From CAYMCV01 sp964389005 (GTDB lineage Bacteria > Bacillota > Clostridia > Lachnospirales > Lachnospiraceae), in the NCBI GenBank assembly GCA_964389005.1, contig CAYMCV010000013.1, positions 1-34,041 on the forward strand: DNA of 34,041 nt, given 5' to 3'. The position numbers and the translations under genes are program-made. Below, piece by piece: positions 22,915-31,120 of this stretch (the first letter of the stretch is position 1; every line of letters starts with the position of its first letter). The notes under the pieces were generated by a model. It ran no database searches, was not told the origin of the DNA, and saw nothing but the letters and a program-made list of their open reading frames with translations.

Positions 22915-24024
22915 ATGAGGAATCAACTTGCGGCATATATGTTGAAAACAGGATTTGCGGTACTTCCTTCGAATCTGTCGGAGTTCTTTATTTTTATCAA
23001 GCGGGAATACAGTTTCGTCAATGTGATCCAGGTTATGGAGATTCCAAAAGACAGTAATTTTACACGGGAAGCGTTTGTATCGGTGCGGGATACCGCCAAG
23101 CAACTTCTTGAGGAGAAGGGGCTGAAGGATATGCATGTGTTGTCTTTGCTGTTGTGTGAAGACTATGTGCTTGCAAGTGATGCATGCGCAGACGACCGCT
23201 TCAGCTGGGTAGTGGATACAACCAATCATCGTTTATATATTGATGAGACCAAAGCAGAAGACTACTACGGATTACGGAAGAGTTTGGAAACGTTCTTAGA
23301 GACACCGGATGCATTTGGTAGTATTGAAGTCGGAGAAGACGGTTTCGTACGGATTTCCGGTGTGGAACAGGAAGCGGAGGGGGAAGCACCAACGGAGACA
23401 AAGGTCGTCGAGAAATATCATGTCCCGCCGATGGTCGTCTTTCTGATGGGATTGAATGTACTTGTCTTTATCATTTGTACTTTTATGGGAAACCAACTGT
23501 ATTTGTTTGGCGAATTAAGTCCGACGGAGGTGTTTCTTCACGGTGAATGGTATCGACTGATGACTTCCCTATTTTTACATGTGGATATTTCGCACATTTT
23601 CAGCAATCTGTTGATGTTCTACCTTTTGGGTGAATTATTGGAACGGGAAGTTGGCAAAGCAGGTTTGTTGTTTCTATATTTGGGCTCGGGCGTAGCCGGC
23701 GGTTTATGTTCCTTGGCGTGCAGTTACAGAACAGGGAATACCGTATCATCTGTCGGCGCCAGCGGTGCGATTTTTGGAATTATTGGGGCATTGCTCTGGT
23801 TGGTCATCATTCGTCGCGGGAAAGTGGCGTATCTGACGACCGGAAAGATATTGTTGTTGATTGCATTCATTATGTATATAGGTTTTATCAGTGCGGGTGT
23901 TGACAACGCCGCACATGTTGGTGGCTTATTATCCGGTTTCATTCTTGCGATTCCCACCTGTGGTTTGGTAGGTCTTTGGAAGAAACGTAAATGTATGCGG
24001 GAGGAAAAGAAACATGAAGATTAA
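22915..24024 (+). CDS. Rhomboid family intramembrane serine protease
   Basis: 369 residues. Residues 1-165 form a soluble cytosolic domain without a motif I recognise. Six or seven membrane helices follow, with rhomboid landmarks: GEWYRLMTSLFLHVDISHIFSNLLMFYLLGELLE, the catalytic Ser in VGASGAIFG (about residue 283) and the catalytic His in NAAHVGGLLSGF (about 334). It cleaves membrane-spanning substrates within the bilayer. Start choice: three in-frame ATGs (22903, 22909, 22915); only 22915 has an SD-like run (GGGG, 22905-22908) at proper distance, so it is the best guess. It follows the pilus operon after about 150 bp and overlaps the next gene by 11 bp. Tad membrane proteins as substrates are conceivable but unproven. 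Confidence 0.9.
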   Translation: MRNQLAAYMLKTGFAVLPSNLSEFFIFIKREYSFVNVIQVMEIPKDSNFTREAFVSVRDTAKQLLEEKGLKDMHVLSLLLCEDYVLASDACADDRFSWVVDTTNHRLYIDETKAEDYYGLRKSLETFLETPDAFGSIEVGEDGFVRISGVEQEAEGEAPTETKVVEKYHVPPMVVFLMGLNVLVFIICTFMGNQLYLFGELSPTEVFLHGEWYRLMTSLFLHVDISHIFSNLLMFYLLGELLEREVGKAGLLFLYLGSGVAGGLCSLACSYRTGNTVSSVGASGAIFGIIGALLWLVIIRRGKVAYLTTGKILLLIAFIMYIGFISAGVDNAAHVGGLLSGFILAIPTCGLVGLWKKRKCMREEKKHED

Positions 24025-25006
24025 CATCTATTATGGCGGTCGCGGACTCATCGGTGACCCGACACTTTTTGTCATTCATGAGATGCAGAAGGTGTTTGAA
24101 GAGTTGAATGTTACAACGACGAGATATGATCTTTATGAAATGAAGAACAGTATTACGACGTTACCGCAGACACTTAAAGACGCAGACGGTGTGATTCTGG
24201 CTTCGACTGTCGAGTGGTACGGAATCGGCGGATATATGCAACAATTTTTAGATGCGTGTTGGCTGTATGGCGATAAAGAGCGGATATCACAGATATATAT
24301 GTGCCCTGTAGTTATGAGTACCACGTACGGAGAGCGTGAAGGTAAACTCAATCTGTCCGTTGCATGGGAAATATTGGGTGGATTGCCTTGCAGCGGAATT
24401 TGTGGATATATTCCCGAGATTTCAGAATTGGAATGCAAAAAGGATTACATTAATATCATCGATAAAAAAGCAGAGAATATGTATCGGACAATCAATCAAC
24501 GCTTATCTAGTTTTCCGGCAAGCAATCAAGCTGTGAAACAGAAGGTATCATTTACGCAGAACGTTGATTTGACACCGCAGGAGACCGAGCAATTATCCGT
24601 ATATGCATCAGATGAAGATTTTGTACAGCGACAGAAAGAAGATATTCGTGAACTGACGGATATGTTTCGCGATATGATGGTTCATCAGGATTCGGATGAA
24701 AACGAGAAGTACCCGCAGATTTTTCGGGAACATTTTAAACCACAAGCCGGTTTTCATGCGGTATATCGGATGGGAATCGAGGGATATCGTAGGGATTTAA
24801 TTATTCGTATCGATAATGCAGAGGCAGAGGTTACATACGGCAATTCCGAATATGCGGATGTTGATATTCGAACCACAGCGGATATATTGGATCGTATAAT
24901 ATCCGCAGATACGACATTTCAAAGGTCATTTATGGCAGGAGAGATGAAAATTAAGGGTGATTTCAAGATACTTCGAATGTTGGATCAGTTATTCATATTT
25001 GCATGA
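24014..25006 (+). CDS. Flavodoxin-like/SCP2 fusion protein
   Basis: 330 residues. Residues 1-160 have an NADPH-dependent FMN reductase/flavodoxin-like fold: MKINIYYGGRGLIGDPTLFVIHEMQKVF, DGVILASTVEWYGIGGYMQQFLDACWLY, PVVMSTTYGEREG. A helical linker (about 160-225) leads to an SCP2-type sterol-carrier/lipid-binding domain (EKYPQIFREHF through TTADILDRIISADTTFQRSFMAGEMKIKGDFKILRMLDQL). The SCP2 end is typical, with the KIKGD-x-K motif. It could be a flavin-dependent reductase acting on a hydrophobic substrate; the reaction is unknown. ATG 24014 lies within the end of the rhomboid gene, with GGGAGGA upstream, so the two are translationally coupled. Confidence 0.82.
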   Translation: MKINIYYGGRGLIGDPTLFVIHEMQKVFEELNVTTTRYDLYEMKNSITTLPQTLKDADGVILASTVEWYGIGGYMQQFLDACWLYGDKERISQIYMCPVVMSTTYGEREGKLNLSVAWEILGGLPCSGICGYIPEISELECKKDYINIIDKKAENMYRTINQRLSSFPASNQAVKQKVSFTQNVDLTPQETEQLSVYASDEDFVQRQKEDIRELTDMFRDMMVHQDSDENEKYPQIFREHFKPQAGFHAVYRMGIEGYRRDLIIRIDNAEAEVTYGNSEYADVDIRTTADILDRIISADTTFQRSFMAGEMKIKGDFKILRMLDQLFIFA

Positions 25007-25139
25007 TACAAGCGTAGTAAATTATACGAGCTCATGCTTACAAGAAACACTTAATGAATGACCAAAGTTATATGATAGCGTAATCATTCGTAACAGTATC
25101 TTACTATCAATTATTTTGTTGCAGAAAGGCGGAAAGGAA

Positions 25140-25556
25140 ATGAAGAAAGAGGACTGTATTTTTTGTAAATTGGCGAATGGAGAGATTCCGACCAATTCGA
25201 TTTACGAGGATGATATGTTCCGGGTGATTCTGGACTTGAGTCCGGCGACGAAGGGACATGCATTGATTCTACCGAAAGAGCACTACGCGAACATTTATGA
25301 GATTCCGGAGGATATTGCCGGGGAAGCTATGAAACTGGCCAAGAAACTTGCGATATCGATGACGAAGAAGCTGAATTGTTGTGGCTTCAACTTGGTACAG
25401 AATAACGGAACATATGCCGGACAGACGGTAATGCATTTTCACATACACTTAATTCCGCGGTATGAGGAGGACGGACAGAATCTGTTGTGGAATCCCATGC
25501 ATCCGACCGATACAGAGTTACAGTCAATCAAGGAATACCTACAAGAAGGGGAATGA
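25140..25556 (+). CDS. HIT family nucleotide-binding protein
   Basis: 138 residues. The histidine triad is VMHFHIHLIP (His99, His101, His103), and the N-terminal CIFC (Cys6, Cys9) with His48 and His99 matches the zinc site of HinT-like proteins. HIT proteins hydrolyse purine nucleoside phosphoramidates or related AMP conjugates in the cytosol. I chose ATG 25140 over TTG 25116 because GGCGGAAAGGA sits just before it. About 130 bp of noncoding sequence separates it from the previous gene, so it may have its own promoter, though no consensus pair stands out. The following DUF3137 gene begins within or just after its stop. Confidence 0.92.
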   Translation: MKKEDCIFCKLANGEIPTNSIYEDDMFRVILDLSPATKGHALILPKEHYANIYEIPEDIAGEAMKLAKKLAISMTKKLNCCGFNLVQNNGTYAGQTVMHFHIHLIPRYEEDGQNLLWNPMHPTDTELQSIKEYLQEGE

Positions 25557-25558
25557 TG

Positions 25559-26506
25559 ATGAATAAGGAAGAATCAAAAGAAGCATTACAGACTGACAGT
25601 AATCAGGCAGTCAACGAGAAAGCTTTGACGTGGGAAGATATACGTGAGAAGTGCAAAAAAAGAGATATGCTGTGGAAAGGTGTTTGGATTCTGATTATGG
25701 TCGCAGCATTGGTATATCTGTATCTCGTATTTGCGAAGAATATACTGAGTGATGGGTATGTGGGCAGAATTGTTGTATCATCAATCATCATTGTAGTCGT
25801 ATTCTTCTGGGTCTATGTGATGCCGTATATCCTTGGAACAGAACGGCTTTACAGAGAGTATGCAAAGGCATTCAAGACAGATGTAATCGAACCTGTTTTT
25901 AAAGATGCGTTTGCAGAGGCGACATATCGCGGTTTCGATAAGTCGCAGTTGCGTGAAATCAAAGACTCGGGTCTTTTAAAGAAAGCACGCTCCGCAGTGG
26001 CAACTGACAGTGTACGCGGTAGTTATGACAAAGTGGATTTTGTTCGGTACGACATTGAGTTAAGCACAAAGGAACGAAAAAGTGCCAGAATCGAGAGCGT
26101 ATGGATTACCTGTGATATTAAGACCAAGATTAAGGAAGAAATGCAGATTATTTGCGAGGACTTCAAGATTGGCAAAAACGCATATCCGCAACCGGAAGGT
26201 TTCTTTAAGATGCAGACGGAAGATGAGGATTTTGACAACAAATTCAGTGTTTACGTTAAGGGAGATAAGAATAAGAAGGATATATTGGATTCTTCCTTTA
26301 GAAGACATTTAACGAAATTGGAGAAGAAGAATCCGTTTATGATCGGTTTTGAGAAAAACCAAGTTCACGTAGTCATTAAGCGAAAAAAAGACAGTTTGGA
26401 AGTGCCTCTGTACGGAAGAGTAAACCAAAAGAAGTATCAAGATGAGGCGCAGGACGAAGTGGATGTTGTAAAAGAAATCATTAAGCTTTTGAAAGAAATA
26501 GCGTAA
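25559..26506 (+). CDS. DUF3137-like membrane protein
   Basis: About 315 residues. A hydrophilic N-terminus of about 45 residues is followed by two membrane helices (about 41-61 and 69-90) and a large cytosolic C-terminal domain (YAKAFKTDVIEPVFKDAF, KVDFVRYDIEL, FSVYVKGDKNKKDILDSSFRRHLTKLEKK, NQVHVVIKRKKDSLEVPL), matching the DUF3137 pattern. Three consecutive ATGs (25553, 25556, 25559) are possible; 25559 has the best distance to AAGGGG (25546-25551). It is coupled to the HIT gene. Function is unknown for the family. A strong terminator follows directly. Confidence 0.8.
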   Translation: MNKEESKEALQTDSNQAVNEKALTWEDIREKCKKRDMLWKGVWILIMVAALVYLYLVFAKNILSDGYVGRIVVSSIIIVVVFFWVYVMPYILGTERLYREYAKAFKTDVIEPVFKDAFAEATYRGFDKSQLREIKDSGLLKKARSAVATDSVRGSYDKVDFVRYDIELSTKERKSARIESVWITCDIKTKIKEEMQIICEDFKIGKNAYPQPEGFFKMQTEDEDFDNKFSVYVKGDKNKKDILDSSFRRHLTKLEKKNPFMIGFEKNQVHVVIKRKKDSLEVPLYGRVNQKKYQDEAQDEVDVVKEIIKLLKEIA

Positions 26507-26507
26507 A

Positions 26508-26540
26508 ATGAAGGAGTGGCCGCAAGGCCACTCCTTTCAT
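26508..26540. terminator. Bidirectional terminator between DUF3137 and murG
   Basis: AAGGAGTGGCC (26511-26521) and GGCCACTCCTT (26526-26536) form a perfect 11-bp stem with a GCAA tetraloop, extendable by ATG/CAT around a bulge. It separates two convergent genes and starts 2 nt after one stop and ends 2 nt before the other. On the minus strand it is followed by TTTTAC. Confidence 0.85.
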
Positions 26541-26541
26541 A

Positions 26542-27624
26542 TTATTTCTTCTTTTTTTCATTGGATACTGCGTCTTCAATGAGGGAGACGATTCGATGAA
26601 TGGAATCACCTTGTTTACTCTGCGCCATCATATCAATGTATCGCTTACGGTTGAAGTACAATTCGTGTATTTTCTCCGTTAATGTCGTCTCATCTAAGTC
26701 GTCTTCATCCAAAACCAAACTGAAGCCCTGCGCTTCAAAGGACTTTGCATTCAATATCTGGTCACCGCGACTGCTCTTGGCAGGCAACGGAATGAGCAGA
26801 TTAGGTTTCTTCAATGCAAGCAGTTCACAAATGGCATTGGCACCGGCACGAGATATAACGATATCCGTCATCGCCAAAACATCTTTTAATTCACTTTTTA
26901 GATATTCAAATTGCATATATCCCGGGAGATTCAGTAAAAGGTTATCGACTTTCTCGGTACCGCAGATGTGGATAATCTGGAAATCTTCCAATAACTTCGG
27001 TAAGGCATCACGAACCGCTTTGTTGATTGCAACGGAACCGGAACTTCCGCCGATAACCAGAATTACGGGTGTGTTGGCATTAAACTTACACATATCTAAT
27101 GCAGAAATCGGATTACCGTTCAATAATTCCTCGCGAATGGGAGAGCCGGTCAAAACCGCTTTCTCCGGAGGTAATTGTTGGAAGGTCTCAGGAAAATTGC
27201 AACAAACTTTTGTTGCCACGGGAATACAAAGTTTATTTGCCAGTCCCGGAGTCATATCCGACTCATGTATGATACAGGGTATTTTGAGCGATGCCGCTGC
27301 TCTGACAACGGGAACCGAAACAAATCCTCCTTTGGAAAAAACAACATCCGGTTTGAGTTCTTTAAGTATTTTACGTGCCTGCGAATATCCTTTCATGACG
27401 CGAAAAGGATCCGAGACATTCTTGAGGTCAAAATATCGACGAAACTTCCCTGTGGCAACACCATAATACGGGATATCAAAATCGGAAATGAGTTTCTTCT
27501 CAATACCGTTTATGGAACCGATGTAGGAAATCTCATAATCAAGGTCGCGCAGAGAAGGTAGCAGCGCAATATTTGGTGTAACATGTCCGGCAGTTCCGCC
27601 GCCGGTAAGAACGATACGTTTCAT
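26542..27624 (-). CDS. murG: UDP-GlcNAc:lipid I N-acetylglucosaminyltransferase MurG
   Basis: 360 residues. The N-terminal domain has GGGTAGHVTPNIAL and the FSKGGFVSVPVVRAA stretch; the C-terminal domain has VIGGSSGSVAINKAVRDAL, SRAGANAICELLALKKPNLLIPLP and RGDQILNA. These are the donor- and acceptor-site motifs of MurG, which adds GlcNAc to lipid I to give lipid II at the cytosolic face of the membrane. The start has CGGAGG a few bases upstream on the minus strand. The gene stands alone here, not in a division and cell wall cluster, as in many Lachnospiraceae. A TSCPD gene lies 69 bp upstream on the same strand. It may be the only copy or a second one; the window cannot tell. Confidence 0.92.
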   Translation of the reverse strand: MKRIVLTGGGTAGHVTPNIALLPSLRDLDYEISYIGSINGIEKKLISDFDIPYYGVATGKFRRYFDLKNVSDPFRVMKGYSQARKILKELKPDVVFSKGGFVSVPVVRAAASLKIPCIIHESDMTPGLANKLCIPVATKVCCNFPETFQQLPPEKAVLTGSPIREELLNGNPISALDMCKFNANTPVILVIGGSSGSVAINKAVRDALPKLLEDFQIIHICGTEKVDNLLLNLPGYMQFEYLKSELKDVLAMTDIVISRAGANAICELLALKKPNLLIPLPAKSSRGDQILNAKSFEAQGFSLVLDEDDLDETTLTEKIHELYFNRKRYIDMMAQSKQGDSIHRIVSLIEDAVSNEKKKK

Positions 27625-27693
27625 ATAAACCTCCGTGTCGGCATCGAAATTACATCATTGACGCCTGTATAATTACTTTCACTAAACCTGCGT

Positions 27694-27936
27694 CTATTTC
27701 GCGCTCATCTGTTTCAGTGCAATTGCCAGCTGGTCCGGACAAGACGTGGATTTAAATCCGCAGCGAATTCCAGATAATTTATCAATGGCTTCCTGTACCG
27801 GCATACCTTTCACAAGGGCACAGATACCCTGCGCATTCCCGTTACAGCCACCGTAAAAACGAACACTTTCAATAACTCCGTTATTAAGTTCAATATCTAT
27901 GGCGTTTGAACAGACACCCTTCGGCGTATATCTCAT
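27694..27936 (-). CDS. TSCPD domain protein (TIGR03905-like)
   Basis: 80 residues. It begins MRYTPKGVCSNAIDIELNNG, continues VRFYGGCNGNAQGICALVKGM, and ends with RCGFKSTSCPDQLAIAL, which contains the TSCPD signature. The four Cys (C9, C25 and C33 approximately, and the TSCPD Cys) suggest metal or thiol chemistry. The domain also occurs at the end of some ribonucleotide reductases. The start at 27936 has AGGAGG 6 nt upstream on the minus strand; the longer frame to 27975 has no RBS. Its role as a stand-alone protein is unknown. Confidence 0.88.
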   Translation of the reverse strand: MRYTPKGVCSNAIDIELNNGVIESVRFYGGCNGNAQGICALVKGMPVQEAIDKLSGIRCGFKSTSCPDQLAIALKQMSAK

Positions 27937-28116
27937 ATGTAACCTCCTGTGTTCGCACTGATTCATCCAAATCATTAAAAGTATAACCCGATTGATAAAA
28001 AAAGAATATGTAAATTTTTCACGTAAAATGTATTATATCAGAAAAAAAGTGCAGTTTCTACTGTTTCCATGAAAAACTATGGCGAATTCTGTAAATCAAT
28101 TTTGTCATTCAATATA

Positions 28117-28145
28117 TTGAAGACAAGTTGGATTTCCTCTATAAT
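28117..28145 (+). promoter_or_regulatory. SigA promoter upstream of the 28205 membrane protein gene
   Basis: TTGAAG (28117-28122), 17 nt, TATAAT (28140-28145). The start would be near 28152, 53 nt before ATG 28205. The rest of the 268-bp divergent gap (27937-28204) is AT-rich and shows no further gene. On the minus strand a TATACT hexamer near 27980 lacks a good -35. Confidence 0.75.
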
Positions 28146-28204
28146 TTTTGGTGTATGAAAATTGTATCATTAACCGTCGAAAGAAATTCTGTAAGGAGGA
28201 TAGT

Positions 28205-28840
28205 ATGGAGTTTTTTCAAACAGATTTTATTACAAATGTAACCATTTTTCTTATGACGCTGAGTGTTGTGGCACAGATTATTATAGGGGTTCTGTTTCAA
28301 AGTATGATATTAGAAACGGATAATATGACCGCAACCGAAAACAAATTGCTAAAACAATGTAAGTTAAAATTTGCAAATTGCTATCAGATGAATGATGGTA
28401 TGACTAACGTAAGCGCATTTGTCGACAAATTCATTAACCGTATCAAAATCGGTTGCTTTACGTTCAGCGGACTTTCCGCCTTGTCGGGGCAAATGGTTTT
28501 GTTGGCAGTATTCATTGCCGGAATCGGAATTTATCGTAAAATTGTTTCCGGTGCCGGAATTATGGATTTGCTTCCGTACTATATCGTAAGTTTGTTTGGC
28601 TTATATGTTTATTTTAGCGTTACTTCCCTTGTGGATGCCCGTGCCAAGCGCACCACACTGAAGACAAACATCGTTGATTATTTGGAGAATCACATGGTCA
28701 ATCGATTACAAGTATTGCCAAAGGATGCGGTGCTAAAAGAGTTCCCCATTCAGGAAAATGTCGAGAGAAGTCGCAAACGGAAATTCGGTGGCAAAGAACA
28801 AATAGAACTGGAGCAGTTACTACAGGAATTTTTATCTTGA
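28205..28840 (+). CDS. Membrane protein of unknown function
   Basis: 211 residues. Membrane segments are at about residues 8-30, 85-110 and 120-142, with a soluble stretch of about 50 residues between the first two (TATENKLLKQCKLKFANCYQMNDGMTNVSAFVDKFINRI) and a charged cytosolic tail (RSRKRKFGGKEQIELEQLLQEFLS). I do not recognise the family. The start is ATG 28205, with AAGGAGG 5 nt upstream; the longer frame from 28148 has no RBS and would begin at the likely transcription start. It lies between a good promoter and the pgi promoter, so it is probably a single-gene transcript. Confidence 0.75.
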   Translation: MEFFQTDFITNVTIFLMTLSVVAQIIIGVLFQSMILETDNMTATENKLLKQCKLKFANCYQMNDGMTNVSAFVDKFINRIKIGCFTFSGLSALSGQMVLLAVFIAGIGIYRKIVSGAGIMDLLPYYIVSLFGLYVYFSVTSLVDARAKRTTLKTNIVDYLENHMVNRLQVLPKDAVLKEFPIQENVERSRKRKFGGKEQIELEQLLQEFLS

Positions 28841-28846
28841 TTTGTC

Positions 28847-28875
28847 TTGAAATGGAAAGGCTTTTTTGCTACACT
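28847..28875 (+). promoter_or_regulatory. SigA promoter of pgi
   Basis: TTGAAA (28847-28852), 17 nt, TACACT (28870-28875). It begins 7 nt after the upstream stop codon. The transcript would start near 28882, giving a leader of about 57 nt. Confidence 0.75.
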
Positions 28876-28938
28876 AAACCGTGACGGAAAGAACCTGACA
28901 TTTTTAGAATAGATTGAGAAGAAGAAAAGGAGTTTACC

Positions 28939-30291
28939 ATGAGTACAAAAGTAACGTTTGACTATGCAAAAGCCTCTGATTTTATCAGTGGCAATGAAGT
29001 GGATTTAATGCAAAAAATCACCTTGGACGCCAAGGAACTTCTGGTTTCCAAGCAAGGTGCCGGAAATGATTTCTTGGGATGGATTGATTTACCGGTTAAT
29101 TATGACAAAGAAGAGTTTGCCAGAATTAAGAAAGCGGCTGCAAAGATTCAGAGTGATTCCGAGGTCCTTCTGGTAATCGGTATCGGCGGTTCATATTTGG
29201 GCGCACGAGCAGCGATTGAGTTTTTGAGACATAGTTTTTACAACATCATTGATAAAAGTATCCGTAAAACACCGGAAATTTATTTTGTAGGTAATTCTAT
29301 CAGCGCTACATACTTAAAGCACTTGACAGATGTAATCGGGGACAGAGATTTCTCCATCAATATGATTTCCAAATCGGGAACTACGACGGAGCCGGCGATT
29401 GCATTCCGTGTGCTGAAGAAGATGGCGGAAGAGAAGTATGGCAAAGCGGAAGCGGCCAAGAGAATCTATGCAACAACAGATAAAGCACGTGGATCGTTAA
29501 AGGGACTGGCAACAGAAGAGGGATACGAGACGTTTGCAGTGCCCGATGATGTCGGAGGACGTTTTTCCGTATTGACGGCTGTTGGTTTACTTCCCATCGC
29601 TGTCAGCGGTGCGGACATTGACCTTCTGATGCAGGGTGCGGCAAGCGGCCGTGAACTGGCATTAAACAATGCATTTGAAGAAAACGATGCGCTTCAATAT
29701 GCGGCAGTTCGTAATATCTTGTTACGTAAAGGGAAACAGATTGAAATACTTGCCAATTATGAACCGAATGTACACTTTGTTTCCGAGTGGTGGAAGCAAC
29801 TCTACGGTGAGAGCGAAGGAAAGGATCAGAAGGGCATTTTCCCTGCAAGCGTTGATTTAACCACAGATCTTCATTCCATGGGACAGTTCATTCAGGACGG
29901 ATCCAGAAATATTTTTGAGACGGTTATCAACATAGAGACTTCTCGTGAAGAAATTCTGATTGAAGAAGAACCGGTAGATCTTGACGGTTTGAATTACTTA
30001 ACCGGAAAAGATATGGATTTCGTGAATAAGAGTGCAATGAACGGAACGATTCTGGCGCATACGGACGGACAGGTTCCCAACCTGATGATTTCCGTTCCGG
30101 AGGTGAATGAATTTTATCTTGGTCAATTGTTCTACTTCTTTGAGTTTGCATGTGGTGCCAGCGGGTACATTTTGGGCGTGAACCCGTTCAATCAACCGGG
30201 TGTGGAGAGTTACAAGAAGAATATGTTTGCTCTTTTGGGTAAGCCGGGATACGAAGCACAAAGAGAAGCATTGTTGAAGCGTTTACAGTAG
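28939..30291 (+). CDS. pgi: Glucose-6-phosphate isomerase
   Basis: 450 residues, the length of the shorter Firmicutes PGI. Sugar-phosphate-binding signatures are present: VIGIGGSYLGARAA (phosphate loop), ISKSGTTTEPAIAFR, and near the C-terminus GVNPFNQPGVESYKKN with the catalytic Lys region. The Gln-Gly-Glu-type site is VSEWWKQLYGESEGKD. It interconverts glucose 6-phosphate and fructose 6-phosphate in glycolysis and gluconeogenesis in the cytosol. AAAAGGAG precedes ATG 28939. It has its own promoter and a strong intrinsic terminator, so it is monocistronic. Confidence 0.97.
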   Translation: MSTKVTFDYAKASDFISGNEVDLMQKITLDAKELLVSKQGAGNDFLGWIDLPVNYDKEEFARIKKAAAKIQSDSEVLLVIGIGGSYLGARAAIEFLRHSFYNIIDKSIRKTPEIYFVGNSISATYLKHLTDVIGDRDFSINMISKSGTTTEPAIAFRVLKKMAEEKYGKAEAAKRIYATTDKARGSLKGLATEEGYETFAVPDDVGGRFSVLTAVGLLPIAVSGADIDLLMQGAASGRELALNNAFEENDALQYAAVRNILLRKGKQIEILANYEPNVHFVSEWWKQLYGESEGKDQKGIFPASVDLTTDLHSMGQFIQDGSRNIFETVINIETSREEILIEEEPVDLDGLNYLTGKDMDFVNKSAMNGTILAHTDGQVPNLMISVPEVNEFYLGQLFYFFEFACGASGYILGVNPFNQPGVESYKKNMFALLGKPGYEAQREALLKRLQ

Positions 30292-30301
30292 TATTAATAG
30301 T

Positions 30302-30335
30302 AAAGGAGTTCTGTCAGAAACAGAACTCCTTTTTT
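30302..30335 (+). terminator. Intrinsic terminator of pgi
   Basis: AAAGGAGTTCTGT (30302-30314) pairs perfectly with ACAGAACTCCTTT (30320-30332) over a 5-nt loop, and a T-run continues to 30335. It lies 10 nt after the pgi stop. The A-run at its left end means it can also serve the convergent SDR gene. Confidence 0.93.
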
Positions 30336-30369
30336 GATGCAATATGTGCAAAATGGGTATATAAGCAAA

Positions 30370-31101
30370 TTATTGGGCGGAAAACGTATCGATTGCCTGT
30401 TCAAGCGTCAATCCGTGATAATCTTGCGCGTTCAGTAATCGTCCTGATTTGTGATCATCCAAGAAAACGCCGAGTACAATGCCCGGAAGTACACTTCCCG
30501 GTGCATTTGGTGCATTCGGTCCACCCAAATCTGTTCGGCACCAACCGGGGTCGACTAGATTAAGCATGACATCGGTTCCGTCGATTTTGGATGCAAGGTC
30601 GATGGTGATTTTATCGAGTGCGGCTTTGCTGGCGGAGTACCCCGCCTGTTCCGGTTCCAACCGGATTCCGCTGGTGGTATTTACGATTCTTCCGAAGCCC
30701 TTTGCAATCATTTTGGGTAAAAAATGATAACAAATCATTGCCGGGGCAATGGTATTGACCATAAAACTCTCGGTATAGTCAGAAACAGGTGTTTGATAAT
30801 AACTCTCTCGATAGGCAATTTGCATGCCGGCGTTATTCAGTACAATTTCAATCGGAGTATTACGTCGTTCGATTTCGGTAAGCATCGCCTGTACGCTTGC
30901 CGGGTCGGATAACTCTGCCTCCACAGCGTATGCATCAACACCATACTCTTTCAATTCTGTAAGCAAAGTCTCTGTATGCGACAATTGTCTGCTGTGAACA
31001 ACAATATTACATCCGTAACAAGCTAAAAATTTGGCGGACAAATACCCGATACCGCGTGCGGCACCCGTAACGAGTGCCCATTTTCCTTTTATCAAAACCA
31101 T
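30370..31101 (-). CDS. SDR family oxidoreductase
   Basis: 243 residues. A classical short-chain dehydrogenase: cofactor motif TGAARGIG near the N-terminus (TGxxxGxG), NNAG (about residue 86-89), catalytic Ser in NTTSGIR and YSASK (Tyr-x3-Lys), then PGWCRTDLGG. The C-terminus has the GLTLEQAIDTFSAQ tail. The start at 31101 has AAGGAGGAG just upstream on the minus strand; the longer frame to 31191 overlaps the upstream gene without an RBS. It follows an epimerase-like gene after 19 bp, so the two form an operon. Substrate unknown; cofactor probably NADP or NAD. Confidence 0.9.
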   Translation of the reverse strand: MVLIKGKWALVTGAARGIGYLSAKFLACYGCNIVVHSRQLSHTETLLTELKEYGVDAYAVEAELSDPASVQAMLTEIERRNTPIEIVLNNAGMQIAYRESYYQTPVSDYTESFMVNTIAPAMICYHFLPKMIAKGFGRIVNTTSGIRLEPEQAGYSASKAALDKITIDLASKIDGTDVMLNLVDPGWCRTDLGGPNAPNAPGSVLPGIVLGVFLDDHKSGRLLNAQDYHGLTLEQAIDTFSAQ

Positions 31102-31120
31102 GAAATGCTCCTCCTTATCA

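Noticed and set aside
25040..25090. ATGAATGAC near 25053 as a shared regulatory element with the flagellar leader hairpin at 7524
   Set aside because: A single 9-mer match in an AT-rich gap with only a 6-bp partner (GAATGA/TCATTC) is within chance.
26600..27466. Long plus-strand open frame (288 codons) opposite murG
   Set aside because: Shadow of murG; the minus-strand translation has all MurG motifs and a proper RBS.
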